Assembly (NCBI GenBank): GCA_035582835.1
Contig: JAYKAV010003127.1
Span: forward strand, 308,882-372,881
From: Phoebastria nigripes
Lineage: Eukaryota; Chordata; Aves; Procellariiformes; Diomedeidae
Reading direction: 5' to 3'
DNA: 64,000 nt
Under the pieces are notes generated by a model. That model made no database searches. It was not told the DNA's origin and worked only from the letters and a program-made list of their open reading frames with translations. Below are positions 14,401-32,370 of this stretch, piece by piece. Both the position numbers and the translations under genes were made by a program. The first letter of the stretch is position 1; each line of letters opens with the position of its first letter.

Positions 14401-15679
14401 CAGCCTGCATGCAAAATTTGTTTTGTGCATCATCACTGCTTCTAACGAAGCAGCAAGCCTTGTGCTTTCCAGATTCACATGGGATCACTCGTCAAGCAAA
14501 CAAATTTACAGATAAATATAAGTTTGTTGTAGCAAAGCTAGGGGTATAACTTTTTTATTACAAACACAGAAAACAATTTCAGGGGAAAAAAAAAAAAAAA
14601 AAAAAGAACCCTCCCCCCCCAAACCCAGCATGTTAGGGCATATCAAATATTGAATCTTGTTGCTGGTTGTCATTTAAGATCTCTGAATACATCTTGCCTA
14701 TGGAAATAGGAGAAGTAGCTCAGTAACACCCTGCCATTCCAAATGCTACCTTTCACCATCAACCTCTTTCTCTGGGTTCAGAGAATAATTAGAGTACATC
14801 CCTAATTATATCCTATGGGGTTTCCTGGTTTCTGTAGAATATAAATGAAACGTCAAGGCATATTTAAGAAATCTTAGTTTCCATTTTAAGTGAGAAACAT
14901 TCACTAGATTGCAGCTTTGTTTAGGTGCAGCTGTTCAGGTATTTTGGAACTGCGTTGCCTTGGCTATCCAGAGAGTTCTTTGGAATGCTCATTTAACATC
15001 TTTGTTTCACCTCCTGCTTAAGAAGTTAACTGAACCCTTCCCTTTTCAGATAGCCTGATATATATTATTTACAAAATATTATAAGGTCAATATTTTCTTA
15101 ATGTACTCTAACAGAAAAACAGCTGTGATAGTCTTATAGCATCTAATATTTCTGTAATGTTTTAGAGGTCACAAATAGGGTCCAGGAATTGGACGGCTAG
15201 GCACATAATCTCCAACTATCCTATCCAATCCTATCAGTTCTGAGACAGCATCACAGTAATGTTATACAGTTAAATAATCTTGCTGCTGAAGAGACTCCTC
15301 ATGATCACATTATCTTATATGTTTTCATGAGAGGGAAGTTAAGACCTAGAAAATTCTATATTAAAGCCATGAAATAAACTAATAGTAGCTATATTCTGAT
15401 CCTGCACTTCAATGTAAATCACTGACAATAAACATTTCTGATTTGACTAGCTACAATACCCAATCATGTTGGTTAGTTGCATATAAAATTTACCTAAATA
15501 TAAAATTCAGTTATATATAAAATTCATTATATTTTCCAGTGATTTAAAACCAATAGAGCACAATAAATACCTATCCACTTAATGAATGTGAATGGACGAT
15601 CCAGAAATGTGCCACTGACATAATGAGTGACTTGAGTTAGTGTACCTGCAAAGTATTGAAGGTCGAAGTTTGTACCTAC
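11407..15679. other. LARS2 intron 6, mostly featureless
   Basis: Intron between LARS2 exons 7 and 6. It contains a 20-A run followed by a C-run (14586-14618). About 13640-13800 carries several GGTATCT/AGATACC-like units of the kind found in old sauropsid repeats. No exon was found. Confidence 0.6.
14586..14618. repeat. Poly-A run followed by C-rich run
   Basis: Twenty consecutive A (14586-14605), then GAACCCT and a run of eight C. Low-complexity sequence; no retrotransposed copy was recognised next to it. Confidence 0.9.
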
Positions 15680-15769
15680 CTCTTTTTGATACACTATCCC
15701 AGCTTCAAAAAGCTTAAGAAAGAGATATTGTGTCCATTTGTAGTACTCTGGTAAACAAGTGGTTATTTC
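15680..15769 (-). CDS. LARS2: LARS2 exon 6
   Basis: This exon is 90 bp, exactly 30 codons, with acceptor TTCTGCAG and donor GTAGGT. It encodes [20 protein letters not shown], then [18 protein letters not shown] is a conserved leucyl-tRNA synthetase motif. Phase 0 on both sides, continuous with exons 5 and 7. Confidence 0.97.
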
Positions 15770-18700
15770 CTGCAGAAATGAAAGAAAATAAAAATTCCTG
15801 AAGCTATTCTTAGTATCTTCTTAGGGCGTTTTAACTTAAACAATTAACTCAGGAGTGTATAATATACGCCACAGAGAAAACATAAATGCAGTTTTGGGGA
15901 ATGTTTATAATGAGTGATATTCAAGACCAGAGAACATGTGGGTTTGATGTGCAAATAAAAGTTTCCCTGTTAACATGGAACCTAAGAACCCTGTAAAATC
16001 AATGCTGATAGATACAAGAACAGAAGATGAAGGGAAATGACCACAGCTGCCTGACCAGGGAAAGAGCAAAACTAGAAGAAAGTAGAACTCTGTCAAAGAA
16101 GTCATCTTAGCCACGTTGCCTTTTCCTCTGTTGCTCAGCAATGAAAAGCAGGAACAGAGACTGTCGACTGCTCAGAGGCAGCTGGGAGCGGGCTGCAGAG
16201 AAGCAAGGAGACTGGAGGAGCCTCCGGCTGAAGCAGTAGATACAGAAGGACAGCAGAACAGCACTGAGGAACCAAGCCAGATAGAGCATGTGGGGCAGAC
16301 AGGGAGGAGTATGGGGTAAGACTCTAAACTTCAAGATGAAAGACTTGCAAAGGATATCTCACAATCAAAGGTCAAATAAGCGACCATTTTAAAAGGCAAG
16401 CCAGCTCAAGGGAGGAGAATGCTCTGGGTTAACGTGTGGACAAAAAGAGAGAGTCGTGAAAGAAGTCACAAATGAGGGGGATTGTTGAGAGGGAAATAAA
16501 GACAGATAAAAATAAAAGACAACATCAGAAGAAGGAATGGGAGTTAAGAGAACAGCAGGTAACAATATAATGGATAGCTTTTTTTAAACTTGCAAACATT
16601 TTGTAAGTTCTTAGTGAACTCCAATAATTAAAAACCAACCTACTTATCACCTGCTTACAAAGTTCCATATTTTAAATGTTTGTTGTTAAAAAAGCAAACT
16701 GCATTTCAAATAAACATCTCAATATGTAAAGATGACTACAGGTTCACATGCTTACAGACCCCCAGTTTTCTCTACACAAACACAATGGATACACGTACAC
16801 TTTCACGCACATATTTTAAAGTTTGGCCAAAGTGAAAACAACCGTGTAACTCAGTATTTAAGCTCTAATACATCATAAATGTGTAACAATAAACAGATCA
16901 CATTTCCCTCCTCAACAGCTTTCCTGTTTAACTTGCACTTGTTTAAAGAAGGAACATTTCTACAAACTTTCTGTTTGACCACATTTGTACTTATTGAAGC
17001 GGAAGATGACTCCTATGCTGAACTTCAAATCAACAAGAACTTCTCTTGATTTTAGAGTTACAGGGTTGACAGCAAGCCACTGATAAAATTTATTCTGTTC
17101 GCAAATAGTTACCAACTACCTGAAATAGCTCCAAATGTGAAATGTCTTTCACCCAGGCTTTCCTATCATCTAAGCTTCCCACTACACACGACATCGGCAA
17201 TATCATCTGCTACTCAAAGGACCTCTGAAACACGCTAGCATAAAAAATTTGTTCTTTTTCTACAACTTTATATTCCAGTGCTGAAATGTCACTTTGAACA
17301 ATTAATATGACCTCTGAATAGCTATGCCTCAAAAGTGTGTATAAGAGGCTCTCAAGACCAGAAAGAGATATTTAATGGCAAATTTTCAGCACAGCATGTG
17401 AAGACTTAGTCATGAAAAACAGTTGCTTGATTAAATCCCTTTGCTCTCCACTGAAAAAAATACTTGATAAAAGTCTGATTTCCATCTCTCCAACTAAACA
17501 CTACCCAGTTAATCATTATTTTTCCCCCCCTCTGCGTCTCCACCCAGTGGAGTTCTTCTGCCGGTGTGATGCCAGTACAGGCAACAGAGCTTCATCACTG
17601 TAGTATCAGAGACACAAAAGAAGAGAGACAATCCCTTTTGGTACAAGATAAGATTATGTGAGCAACAGGCAAACAGGGAAGACAACTCAAGTGAGCTGTC
17701 AAATAAAAATAGTAAAATGGACTGAGATTTGTCCTTTTGGTCCTGAACGGCAGATGTGTGTTAACTGAAACAAAAAGAGATGACGTTTCTCAGCCTAAAC
17801 AGGCCGTTTAGGACAGGGTACACGCTAACTCCTGGGACCAGATTCTCACGTCCATGCTCTCTCTCACAAGTTGTAAACTGACGTTTTTTAGAAAGAAATG
17901 CAGCAGCCTGTTATCACTGCAGAAAACTTGTTGTGTGGTCATCGAGCTGCAAAAAGATCACTCAAGCTTATCATTTAACTTTATAACCATGAAGGTTTGA
18001 AGTAACATTTGAAGTTAACAAAGAAAGAGAAATTACATCACTACCAAGTGAAATGAGCTGCTGATGACAAGCCAGCAACTGCTTGTCAATCTCAAAATGT
18101 GTTTTGGTTTTTTTCCTACCGTTTAGCACATTAAGACTTACGGTGAAAAATAATTTTCCATGTATGCCAGTTACTGATCTTGATTAAATAAATAATGTCT
18201 GGTAAAATGTTTCCATTAGGCTACTGTCATGCTTAAATTAAGGTGAATGTTAACGTTTCTATTTAATACTTTATGAGCATGGCAAAGATTTGCAGTGCAT
18301 TAACAGAACTGACTTAACGCAGAAATACAGAAAAGGGTTTATAAAAGGGTTTGCAAAATAGCACGATGGAGCCCTTCCACCCTGCCAAAAAACGTAACTT
18401 TCTGCTTCTCATTCATGAGCTGAGCACTAGCGTAACAGCACACATAAACCCCATATCATAAAGCAGTTCAGTGAATATATATAAACAGGATATTAGCATA
18501 TTTTCTCCAAAGAGAAAATATATACTAAAAATCAGAACCCTTTTTACAAATATGAAATATGCTGCTCAGCTGTTCACTGCATGTGGTCTTCAGTGCTCTG
18601 TGACAGATTTAGTGATAACCCATCACCCCAGCATTTCAGAAGGTACTATGAAATGGGAGGGACAGCACCTCCATCTTCCCCCCAACCATTTTCCCTTTTC

Positions 18701-21700
18701 CTTTTGTCAGCTTGCTAGTTAGAAAGAGTATCTGATACTGTCACCAAAATGCATCTTTATCATTGGTTACTGGTACTGCTCCTTATTCCTACAGGAATGG
18801 CACTCATTCATTAAAAAAATTCATTAAAACAAACCACCTTTAAAAGTGGTCTGCTTTTAAAAATAGCAGATATTGCCAAGGCATATAAGAGAAAGATCCC
18901 TACCCTTACCAAAAACTACCTTGCTTAATCCCTTTATCACAGCGCAGCAATCTGTTCCTAACAAATAGCATGATGGAGGGGTTAGTATCTTACTTATTTT
19001 TGCAAATAAATTCTCAGTTACAGACTAAATAGTGGTATTACAATTTAGATTTGACAGCAGTGCGACTTGGGAAGCAACCAGTTCATGTTAAGGTTAAAGG
19101 GCCATTCATTATTAAAAAATCTGATAAAAAAACGCCAGCTACCAAAAACATGGGAAAACCAACAGTAAAGAACCCTGGATAAACAGGGAAAAANAAAAAA
19201 AACCCAAACTGGATGGAAGATTTTGGTCATTAATAAAAGAAAAACTAATTTTTAAATACCTTGTTTTATAATTCATCATTTGTTCTAAATCTGTTCCATT
19301 CTTACAGCTTTCTATTATGTAGCTCTGAACCTAAAACTGGTTTTTGTTTGTTTTTTAAGAAGGCTACATCTTCAAGCTACTTTCATGGCTTTTTTTTTTT
19401 TTTTAAATAAAAGTAACACTTACAGGCTGCATAAAAGTGTTTATTTGTTGTGAGATCCACCAGGCTTTGTGAATAACATATAACTAGACTAGAGAGAAGT
19501 ACTTTGCTAGTTTATTACTAATAATTTTATTTCTAGCACAGCCTTATGCTATCCTAAAGACAGCCATGTTGCACTTGATACTTATTAAAAAGGTGGTAAG
19601 GAGAAAAAGTCTGAATGGGTTTTTTCAAGATTTATTTGGGAAGATTAAACAGTCTTTAATCTATTATTTGCCTATTTTGGTATTAAAGGGCATGTACCAC
19701 CTCATCTGGAAGTATAATTATTTGATTTTCAGAGGTTTAGAGCTAGACCAAACTACATTTCTAAATTCATTTGAATATTTGTATTTCAAAGGCCCTTAGT
19801 TTCATGCTTTATTAGCTACCAATACAAACGACATGCAGTGCCTACATTTTAGAGCATGAATATCTTTCCTGCAAAAAAGTAGCCTGGTATCAACAGTTTC
19901 CTTTTTTATTTAATTACAAGTAGGGTGACTGATTATCAGTGATATGTGGATAAAAAGAAAATTTAATAGGTAATGCTCTATCTACTGTTACAGTTTTATA
20001 CATGCTCAGGCAGTGCACAAGAATAACAACTTCAAAACTAAACAGAAAAATATCTGCACAAAGAAAATCTACCAAAGGTTTAATCTTTTTTAATGTACAG
20101 AGCAGAAGGGGAACATTAGCCTCATGCAAAAAAATTATGTCACTTGGCATGCATGAATTGAAAAGACTAAAAAATGTTGGCAGTATAAGCCACCTTCTAG
20201 AAGAAAGTTACAGATTGTTAATACAGTGGTGAACTGATGGCTTATTGGGAACATGTCTGACAGCACTCCCGAGCAAAAGAAAGGAAAAGTGTTCTACGCT
20301 CTCCATCCCTTGTTGCTGATGATATGAATCTTTGAAAATTATATTGCCTAACTCCCTTTAAAATCATGTTTAAAAGAAGTGGCAGGCAGTTTGCTATGCT
20401 GACTGGGATGGTATTTTGGAGAAATCTGATCAAATGCCCAAATTATTGTTATCTTAAAAACAAAACATAACCACACTGGTTTTTTTATTTTCCAGGTGTT
20501 TTTAATGTCTCTCAGAGACTTTTCTTCTATCCTCAAACTGCAGCTTTTTAACCCTGGATCTGACAAACATAAATGTTCAGAATGGAAATGTTCTCTCTCT
20601 TATTTATTATTTTTTAAAAAATCTCTCCCCCAAAATCACACCATTTTCAAAGTGATTTAGAAAATACAACATTTGTTACTTGAGGCACTTAAAATACCTA
20701 CATGTTTCAGGGAAAAAAAATCAGATCGCTATTAGTATTCAAAACTACTCTAAAGCAAAGTACTTACAGAGCCATTTTATGCATTTAATTACATTTTTAG
20801 TTTGCTTACATTTTCTGTTTAGGAGAATAATTTTCAAGCGTCTTTGTAACGTGGCTTTCTGAAGTAATCTAATTAGCTCTTAATAATGCCTTATTTGCAG
20901 TGCCTTACTGGTTAAGTAATTTCACTGACTGCTACAACATAAAAATACTTTTGCATTTTGATTTGTAAGACAGAGAGAACAATGAAAAAAACCTGGATAA
21001 ATAAAAGGAAACTTCTAGTATCCCAGGTGCACTGGGATTTATTCATAACAATTTTACCAAGCAATAAAACTACAACTAGCCTTCATATTCCTGGACAGGA
21101 CTTTCTTGAACACCAGACATGACTTTGTAAGCAGTCAGCTTCTTCAGCACAGCCATGTGCACGAGGTATTCAAAATGTACTTTTTATTATTTTCCCACTT
21201 TTTTTTCCCCTTAACATTTGTAAAATGGTAAAATTTACTTAAGTTTCCTTCACATCGTCTAGGCATATACGCTAAGCTGGCCACAGAGGACAGAGACAGT
21301 TAACATAAAAGGTTTGCACTTTAAAAAGGCAATTCACTGCACACTAAAACAGGGATCTAAGGTAGGGGAGTGGGTTCCCTCCAGCATATATTTGCAAGGT
21401 ACTGTGCTCTAGCACAATGAAGGAGCACCTCTAAGCAACACCAACGAAATTAAATTAAAAACAAACTTCTGTTTTGTTCAATAGTCTTGGTTAATTAGAC
21501 TAACCCATATAAAAAGTATTTTTCTTGCATTCTTCATAGGGGTCACTAACGCTAGTGGGTTTGTTTGCATTGTCACAGTATTTTGTAAGCCACCGATTTA
21601 GTGCCATACAAGTATAGAACAATAAAAAAAAAATTCCTTACCTCAAAGAGCTCACTTTTAAGGTAAGTATCTGCACAGCACAGTGCATTGCTATGCAAAG

Positions 21701-23610
21701 ATGCTTGAGTTAGCCCAGAAGCAGTACAGCTGAGGCAGTAAGACGCTCTGCCCAGCCTAATTAGCCTTGCAGAGAAGCAGGCTTTATCAGCCTGGAAAAT
21801 ACACTCTGCCACAGCTTAGCCGTTCCGCTTCCAAAGGTAGTTCTTTCATGGCTAGCTCAAATATTCGTGCATTTGGAGATCACGTAATACAGATATATTT
21901 CAGGCACCATACATTTTTTGCAATGAATAAATATATCTGTTTCTAATGGTTACCATTCAGGTCACTCTTACTCCAGTTAATAAGGCAGGCTTTCTAGGTA
22001 AAATAAAACTTAACTAATAAGCTAAGGAGTGAAAACTCCAAAATTCATTGTGTTGCAAGGAACACATTTAGCTGTTTTAAAATCTTACCTTTCAAAACCA
22101 CAAACTATGTGCCCCTAGAGGATTCTGAATTATTTTAATTACACAACTGTTCAAATTAACTTAGTTGTACAGCATCAAAGCCCTTTCCACAAGTATTCAG
22201 AGATTTCTGAAAGTTCATTAACCAAAACATGGTTTACTAGAAAAGTGAAGGTGAGCCTCAAAGAACAGCCACAGAGATGAGAAATTACTTTTCCCTGTAT
22301 ACTCATACTTCCTGCCATGGTTTTCAGTACTGCCAGTCCTCCATCTCTTCTTCAGAATGGAAGGGTTAAACAAAAGTCCATATACAGAAGTGAATTTTCT
22401 CATTTTTCTTGAAAGGCACTCTGCAACATGCAACTCTGCTGTGTTCCATAACACAGCCTACACATATGATTTCACCATTTTGAAGTATTGCTGTATTACA
22501 CATACAGAAGATCTCTGAGATACTAAGAGTTTCAAATACAAGAAAATAATTGTCAAGAATGTGTGCAGTAAACCTTCCAGAACAAACCTTTTATTTTCAG
22601 AGCAACTTTTTGGCTATCAAGAAAACGAAAATCTTACTAAAAAGGCTTACACTGAAAATCTTGCCATATATATGACATGATGAAATATGGTTTTTAGATG
22701 TAAGACATACAAATAAACAACTTCACCTTCAAGATTAAAGAAAACAGATGGCAGGTCTCAGACTGCCAGAAAACTAATCCTTTTCCTTTTCAGATCTACA
22801 ATACTGCTATAAAAATCCAAGATTAGCATCTCCATCACTCTATTCAGAATCATATTAAGGTGATAAGCAACAGTTATTGCTGAGAATATAAAGGTAGTGA
22901 CTGACTTTGTTTCACTGGTAAATGCAATAACCTTACAATTGCTTCAAAAATTAATTTCCTTTTTATCTTGAAAATGACATTAGCTTATGTCTGATCGTGC
23001 TGGTAAGGTTTTTAAGGTGAACACCTGATTCTCGGGCATTAGTGTTTTAAATAAAATTTCTATTTTCCAAAATGGTCATGATACGAACACCTATGAAAAT
23101 GCAGACTTATGCTTCAAATTTAGAATAACATAACCAAACCACCATTTGAAGTTACTAGCTTTAAACCCTTGAGTATATTATAAAAGCATACACATTGAAA
23201 AACGCGCTCCTCAAAACATATATACCTTAACACAAAGGCATGCCGTTTCATAAATATCTATTTAGACTATTGCCTAACTTCTAACACAGAAAATTGCTAC
23301 TTTGAAAGAGCCAAAAAAGCAGAGAGAAAAATCAAAATGCAGAACTGAAATTACTTTAAAGAAAACAAAGATTCTCCTAAACCTTGAGATTATCAGATGA
23401 TACCAGTATGTCAAAAGTAAGAGAAATTTGATAAGAAACCTGAGAAAAGCTCGATTTCCCACTTTTTTCAAGTGTCATTTTACAGTTTAACAAATTAAAC
23501 TGGTCGCTTTCAGAGACTTCTATATTATCATAAATAAAATGGTGAAATTCCATGTTTTTCAATGTTCCATCATACAATAAAGCAGCATCCCTTAGAAAAG
23601 AAAATCTTAC
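15770..23610. other. LARS2 intron 5, no recognised gene
   Basis: A 7.8-kb AT-rich intron. A purine-rich stretch lies at about 16120-16560. Short ORFs of 60-80 codons occur on both strands but have no family signature, splice logic or codon bias that I can see. Confidence 0.65.
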
Positions 23611-23671
23611 CCTTTCCCATGTAAAAGACAGACCTAGTGCATCAAACTGTTCCCTCATGTGTTGAATATTA
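23611..23671 (-). CDS. LARS2: LARS2 exon 5
   Basis: This exon is 61 bp: one base completes the Ser codon begun in exon 4, then 20 codons encode NIQHMREQFDALGLSFTWER. Acceptor TTTTGCAG, donor GTAAGA. It corresponds to the N-I-x-H-M-R-x-Q-x-x-x-L-G-x-x-x-x-W-[DE]-R segment of LARS2. The long ORFs seen across this exon are only its read-through into intron. Confidence 0.96.
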
Positions 23672-27237
<3,566 letters not shown>

Positions 27238-27283
27238 TTACATAACTTTCTGGAATGGCATCAACAACACGCACAGACCTCTA

Positions 27284-27330
27284 AATAATGAACGGTGTTT
27301 TGCATCCAAATAAGGAACAGTGTTTTGCAT
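27284..27330. repeat. Short imperfect tandem duplication, 25-bp period
   Basis: AACGGTGTTTTGCAT (from 27291) recurs as AACAGTGTTTTGCAT (from 27316), each preceded by an AATAA-like segment. Two units only, just inside intron 3 beyond LARS2 exon 4. Confidence 0.8.
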
Positions 27331-30300
27331 TTCAGCATTTGCTTTGTCTGAATCGAACCTCTTCAAAACATGCCCGCTACAGCTAGGTCTGTTTTAAAAG
27401 ATGAATATGAAGCATACTTGCTATCTACAATGTGATGATAGAGGGAGCTTAAAGTATTATGTAATAAATCCTCATNACTATTTCAATACCAGGTTAACAA
27501 CGACAAAAATCAATCCTTTGTCAGTGTGGTGGTCAAAATTAGCAGTTGATGCTACTGCTAAACAGAATCAAATATTCATCCTGAAGAAGGAGAAGAAGAA
27601 AGCAAGCAAGCAAAACTAATGAACCAATGGTTTTATAACTGTACCTGATGTGTAGCCTACTTTTCTTTTTCTTTTTGTTGAAGAAAAAACAAGAAAAATA
27701 CCCTATGATAACCTTAAATCCAACAGATAAAATGAAGAGGATGGGGAAAACTGTTTTAGTCAAATTTTACTAAAATATCTTTTGTAAATATAGACTGCAG
27801 ACTGACAAATTATATTTCATGACCNCAAATAAATAAAGGTGGAAAAAAACGTTTACTACAAAATGTAACAGGTGATTTCTGTTGAAATAGATATATATCT
27901 TTCCTATTAACATGCAAATTATTTAGAAAAATAATCTAGCAATACAGTAAGTATTCAAAAAACCTGTTTAATAACCAGGGAAAGAAAGGCTAGTACTTAA
28001 GATGNTGTCATTAAACACATTTATATATTTGATACCTGATAAAACCAATCCCATTTCTTACANCTACAAATGTGCTATAAATTCAGTAACTATGATTAAA
28101 GTTACACAAGTTTCACAATAGCAAAACATGATTGAGTAACATTTTACTCAAGGTTGTAAGAAATCAAAATTTTTACCNCTAAAAATACAAAGAACTTGTT
28201 CTTTAGTGGCATGTAAGCAAACAAGCAATTAGAAAGCAAGCCCAGCGATACTAATCTCATAANCTATCTCCATGCAAAAAATCTGTTCGTTTCCAAAGCA
28301 TAAGAGCTACTTTTGTCACTGGTTTGAATTATTGTTGTTGTTCTTTGCCACAACCTTCTAATCCTCTGACTTTGATGGATTCTTTCATTAAAAAATATTC
28401 TATAGACATGTTTACAAAGGTGCCCTAGGCATCAACTCAGTGTAAAAGCAACAGAATTTAACAGATGTTATTCCTCAGCATTCTTGTTTTCCATACTGAG
28501 CTAAAACTAAACCTGCTGTATATCATTACTCTGCTGGTGCAGCAACAAAACCAAAGGTATTAACCTATGATCGACTGTGATTCAAACCAGTACAGTAAGG
28601 GTCCATGCACAGCACATTTTTTATCTATAAATCTAATAGAAATCGGAATGCTATGCTGTGTTACAGATTTTCCCTATAATAAGACAGATTATTGTTCCTC
28701 GTATCACAGTGCCAGAAAATATAAAAGTCAGATTTCCTAATTCCCCACTTCCTCACATTATAAGCGTTACATGGAAAATCTCATTTGGAGCCTAAACCAC
28801 TTGTAAATGCCCTATTGAAGCACACCTCTCCCCAGCCCTTCTCCTCTCCTTCTCCCCACCAGTAATCAAAACTATTGGTATAAAAGAGAAAAAAGAAAGG
28901 TAAACTTTACATAAACTACAAATCTCAATAGAATTTTTTAAGGACACACTAAAATACTAGTTTCTGCAGCTCAGCTCTTTTTGACCACTACTATTGCTGA
29001 TCACCTGTCTCTGGACAGAAATGATGAAATAAACCAGATTTTTTTTTTTAATATATAATACATATTTTCTCTTATTTAAACCCTGTTTGTTTAGACAAAT
29101 GCCCTACATTTGCATCCCTACAAATGCTGCCTTTTACTACAAGCTGATGCATATTAAGGAAGATTAAAAAAACTACTCTTGATTAATTTTTGTAAAATTT
29201 GGCTTCTGTGGATCTCCTGGATATCGACAGGCAGCCAAAAGCAAGCCTCATGCTCACGAGCAAAAGGATGTGGGAAGAACAGCTTCGCTACCGGCTACAG
29301 GTTCCCCAAAAGGCCCGACTGATGCTCCAGACAGCTAATGCGCAGACATTTTATCACTGTACCTAGCAGGAGTTATCTGCTCACACAGATCTTCCCAATT
29401 CTAGCATGTCTATTAAAAATATACAGTGTATTCACTTATCACATTCAAAAGACAGTTCAATTTAACAACCAATAGCATTCCTCAAGTTAAAGGGCTGAAG
29501 AAATACGCTAACTCAAGTTTCAATCAGAAACCTGAATTTAAAGAGACATTAAAAATATCCTCAAGTTAATCTCCAGGATAGATCTATTTATGTAGTTGCT
29601 ATAGAGATGAATGTAACATGCACAGTGGTTTAGAAAATGATTTCAAGTTTATTGTCTCCTTTACTTCTCTACTGTGAATGGATCTGAAAGGTTTGTAAAA
29701 TGCATTTGTCTAAACAATAGGTCAGCTGCTTCTGGCTGGAATGTATGTTACGTATCTACAGTTAAAATGCCACGGTCACCAGGCAGCACTTGGCATTACA
29801 TCTTAACTCTACTTAGCCAACATAAAACACAAGGCTGAGATTAACTACATAGTTCTGAAAGGCATCAAAAATCTCAAGAGACGTGGAAGGGGAGAAGAAA
29901 ATATACTACTAGCATGTCAGAAGTTGGCACAAAGAATAAAGGAACAGTTCAACTGTTCAAAAAAAAGTAGGAAGAAAGCAATTTTGAAGACCAAAGGGTA
30001 TTCCTTGTAGCTCCTTGATGGGTTGGTCACAGGCTAGCAGAAAACATGGCTGCTCCCTCCAGCATTATNGACGAGCAGAAGAAAAGGAAACAAAGTCAGC
30101 CACCTTCTTGAATGCTGACTTGATTGCTTCTGACAGCAGTCTCTAAACCTTACGCAACTAAGGGATCTGTTCTGCTCGCTAGAGTGACCATTCTTCCAAG
30201 CATCGCTTCTCTGTACAGACAGTATTTTCTCCAAGCCACAAGGAGAAAGAAAAACAAATAACGAACATATCTTGTAGAGAGACGAGGCCTGCATCTGTCC

Positions 30301-32314
30301 GAGGATGTCTATACCTGGTAAAAGAAGCCAGGCTATAGTTTCAGTCATTTTAAGACAGCAGAAGCCTGTACTATCTCCAAAGGCAGCTGTGTGTTTCTGG
30401 TCTTCACGATGAAGTAGACAGGTAAACTCCTCCTGGTTAAAACTACTAGGTTAATCTTGAACACAGAGGGCTTAAGATCCTCAGAAGTTCACATGATCTG
30501 GCAGGATCAACTATGAAAGACTGGCACTGTCTACCACTCAACATACTGTGTTTTGCACAGGAACATGAAGTTGCAAGAAGTGATTTATTACTGTGTGGGG
30601 AACAAAGTGCTTGGTAACTACCACACTGAGCGGTCTTTTCAGGAGCAGATTATTAAAAAGGAAAACAGTTGCATCTTGAAATGTTTTAGGTCCCAAAGAC
30701 TCTGACTTCATATTAGCTTGAAGCATCGCTGTAAGAATCATTTCACAGCATGGTCAAAAATCTGTCATTAATGATGGCTAGAGCTCTTAATGTGACTGTG
30801 GGACGAAGCAGAGGAAGACACAGTAACTCCATTAATTCACTTCTGAGATCTCAGCTCTTCCTTTCAGAGAATTTTCATCTATTCACTGCCGTAACAATCA
30901 GCCCATCACATTGACATTAGTAGGCGAGATCAGCAGGTACTATACAACACAAAGCTGACAATGATCTCACAACACTCAGCTCTCTGCCTCCCTCAGACGA
31001 TTCAGTGAATTTTCCTTAATGTTTGCAAGGAAACAAAGAACTTGTTTGCTCTCCTGATGTGCTCAGTATGTCTCAAAACTATGACCAGGGAGCTGACATA
31101 TCTTTCTTACATCCAGATCGATGCATTCTAAATTTTAAGAAAGACAGCAGAACCAGTGTAAATAAATATACTTATTTCAGAGAATGTGTGATAAGAGCAC
31201 CAAAAATGAAAACGAAGAGGTTTGCTGACAGATTAGTGACTTGAATCAATACAGCAAAGTCTACATTCCTGTCTTTAGTTATAGCCCCATGACACACTCG
31301 ACGTGAGCTAACCAAAAAAGCTGACAAAAGAGGTGATTCGTGGTCACGAGTTCCAGCTGCCAGAAAAAAACCCTGGCTCCAGCAGCAACTTTCTGTCATC
31401 CTCCTTGCACTTGATCCCACAATTGTGCAACCACGCACAAGTGAGACAGTAAGGACACGCGGTTGGAGAGGGGAAAGGAGAGGACGGCTGCTCCTTCCAC
31501 TGGGCGCCTACAATTAGGCTGAACATGTTGAAAAATCTGATTTGTAAATCAACAGATTACAGATACAACACATTTTAAATACAAGACCTCCATCCGAATG
31601 CAGCCTAGATTGTCTTTTAAGTGTACTAGGTAATAAACACCATTATGCAACAGCTAAAAATTACCACCACCACCACACAAAAAACCTCAAGCAGACAAGG
31701 CACACCTGGAAACAGATTAAAATAATGAATTTTTGACTAGTGTGTACATTCTAGCAAGGACTATTTCAATGATTCTCTGCAACAGAATGCTGCATATTTG
31801 CGTTCTGATAAGGCACTTTCAAATTAAAAAATAATCAACCCACACAGATTTCTATCACAACATAACTCTGTTTATAAAATGCTCTCATTTCTTTCTTGTT
31901 CTTACAAGATATAAAATATAAGAAATTATTCTACATCCACACACTACTACAAACATTTAGAAAACAAAGGTGTCNCTCACCTCCTTAATCTCACACATTC
32001 TTGTATAACATAATTGCATTTAAAACAGCATGTCATTTTCTCTCTCTTTCTTTCAAAATGAAACAGAGTGAGCTAATTAACACTTTCAGTACTTGCTACT
32101 GGAAAACTAAATTTAAATAAGATTCAATTCACACAGGATACTTGTAATACCTTCCACTTGGTTTATAGCACAGAAAATAACCTGGCAAAAGGACACAACA
32201 GCCTCACACAAAAAAATGGTGGAGAATAGCAGCTAATGATGATTGGAAAACGGAACTGTATTGAAATAATTCATCTTACTAATGAATTCATTATAAAGTT
32301 TTAATTAAACTTGC

Positions 32315-32370
32315 CTGCCTTTCTTCAATACCATTCACTTTTGCAATTTCAAGAGTATTAAGATTCACTG
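32315..32370 (-). other. Exon-like segment with GC-AG style donor
   Basis: On the minus strand CCCTTTCAG is followed by 56 bp ending GAAAGGCAG and then GCAAGT, the exact consensus of a GC-type donor. The segment is open in one frame (VNLNTLEIAKVNGIEERQ). Because GMQ of exon 3 joins directly to VINPMG of exon 4 in the family, and 56 bp would break the frame, it is not part of normal LARS2. It is a candidate cryptic or poison exon, or chance. Confidence 0.2.

Noticed and set aside
23377..23658. 93-codon minus-strand ORF treated as a gene
   Set aside because: Only its first part is LARS2 exon 5; the rest is read-through past the GTAAGA donor into intron.
27330..27400. Possible tRNA: GGTTCGATTC (B-box-like) on the minus strand
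   Set aside because: The only A-box-like sequence is too close and mismatched, and no cloverleaf can be drawn.
29870..31530. Cluster of short ORFs with lower AT content in LARS2 intron 3
   Set aside because: Tried as a second retroelement relic, but no RT, Gag or transposase blocks could be recognised in any frame.
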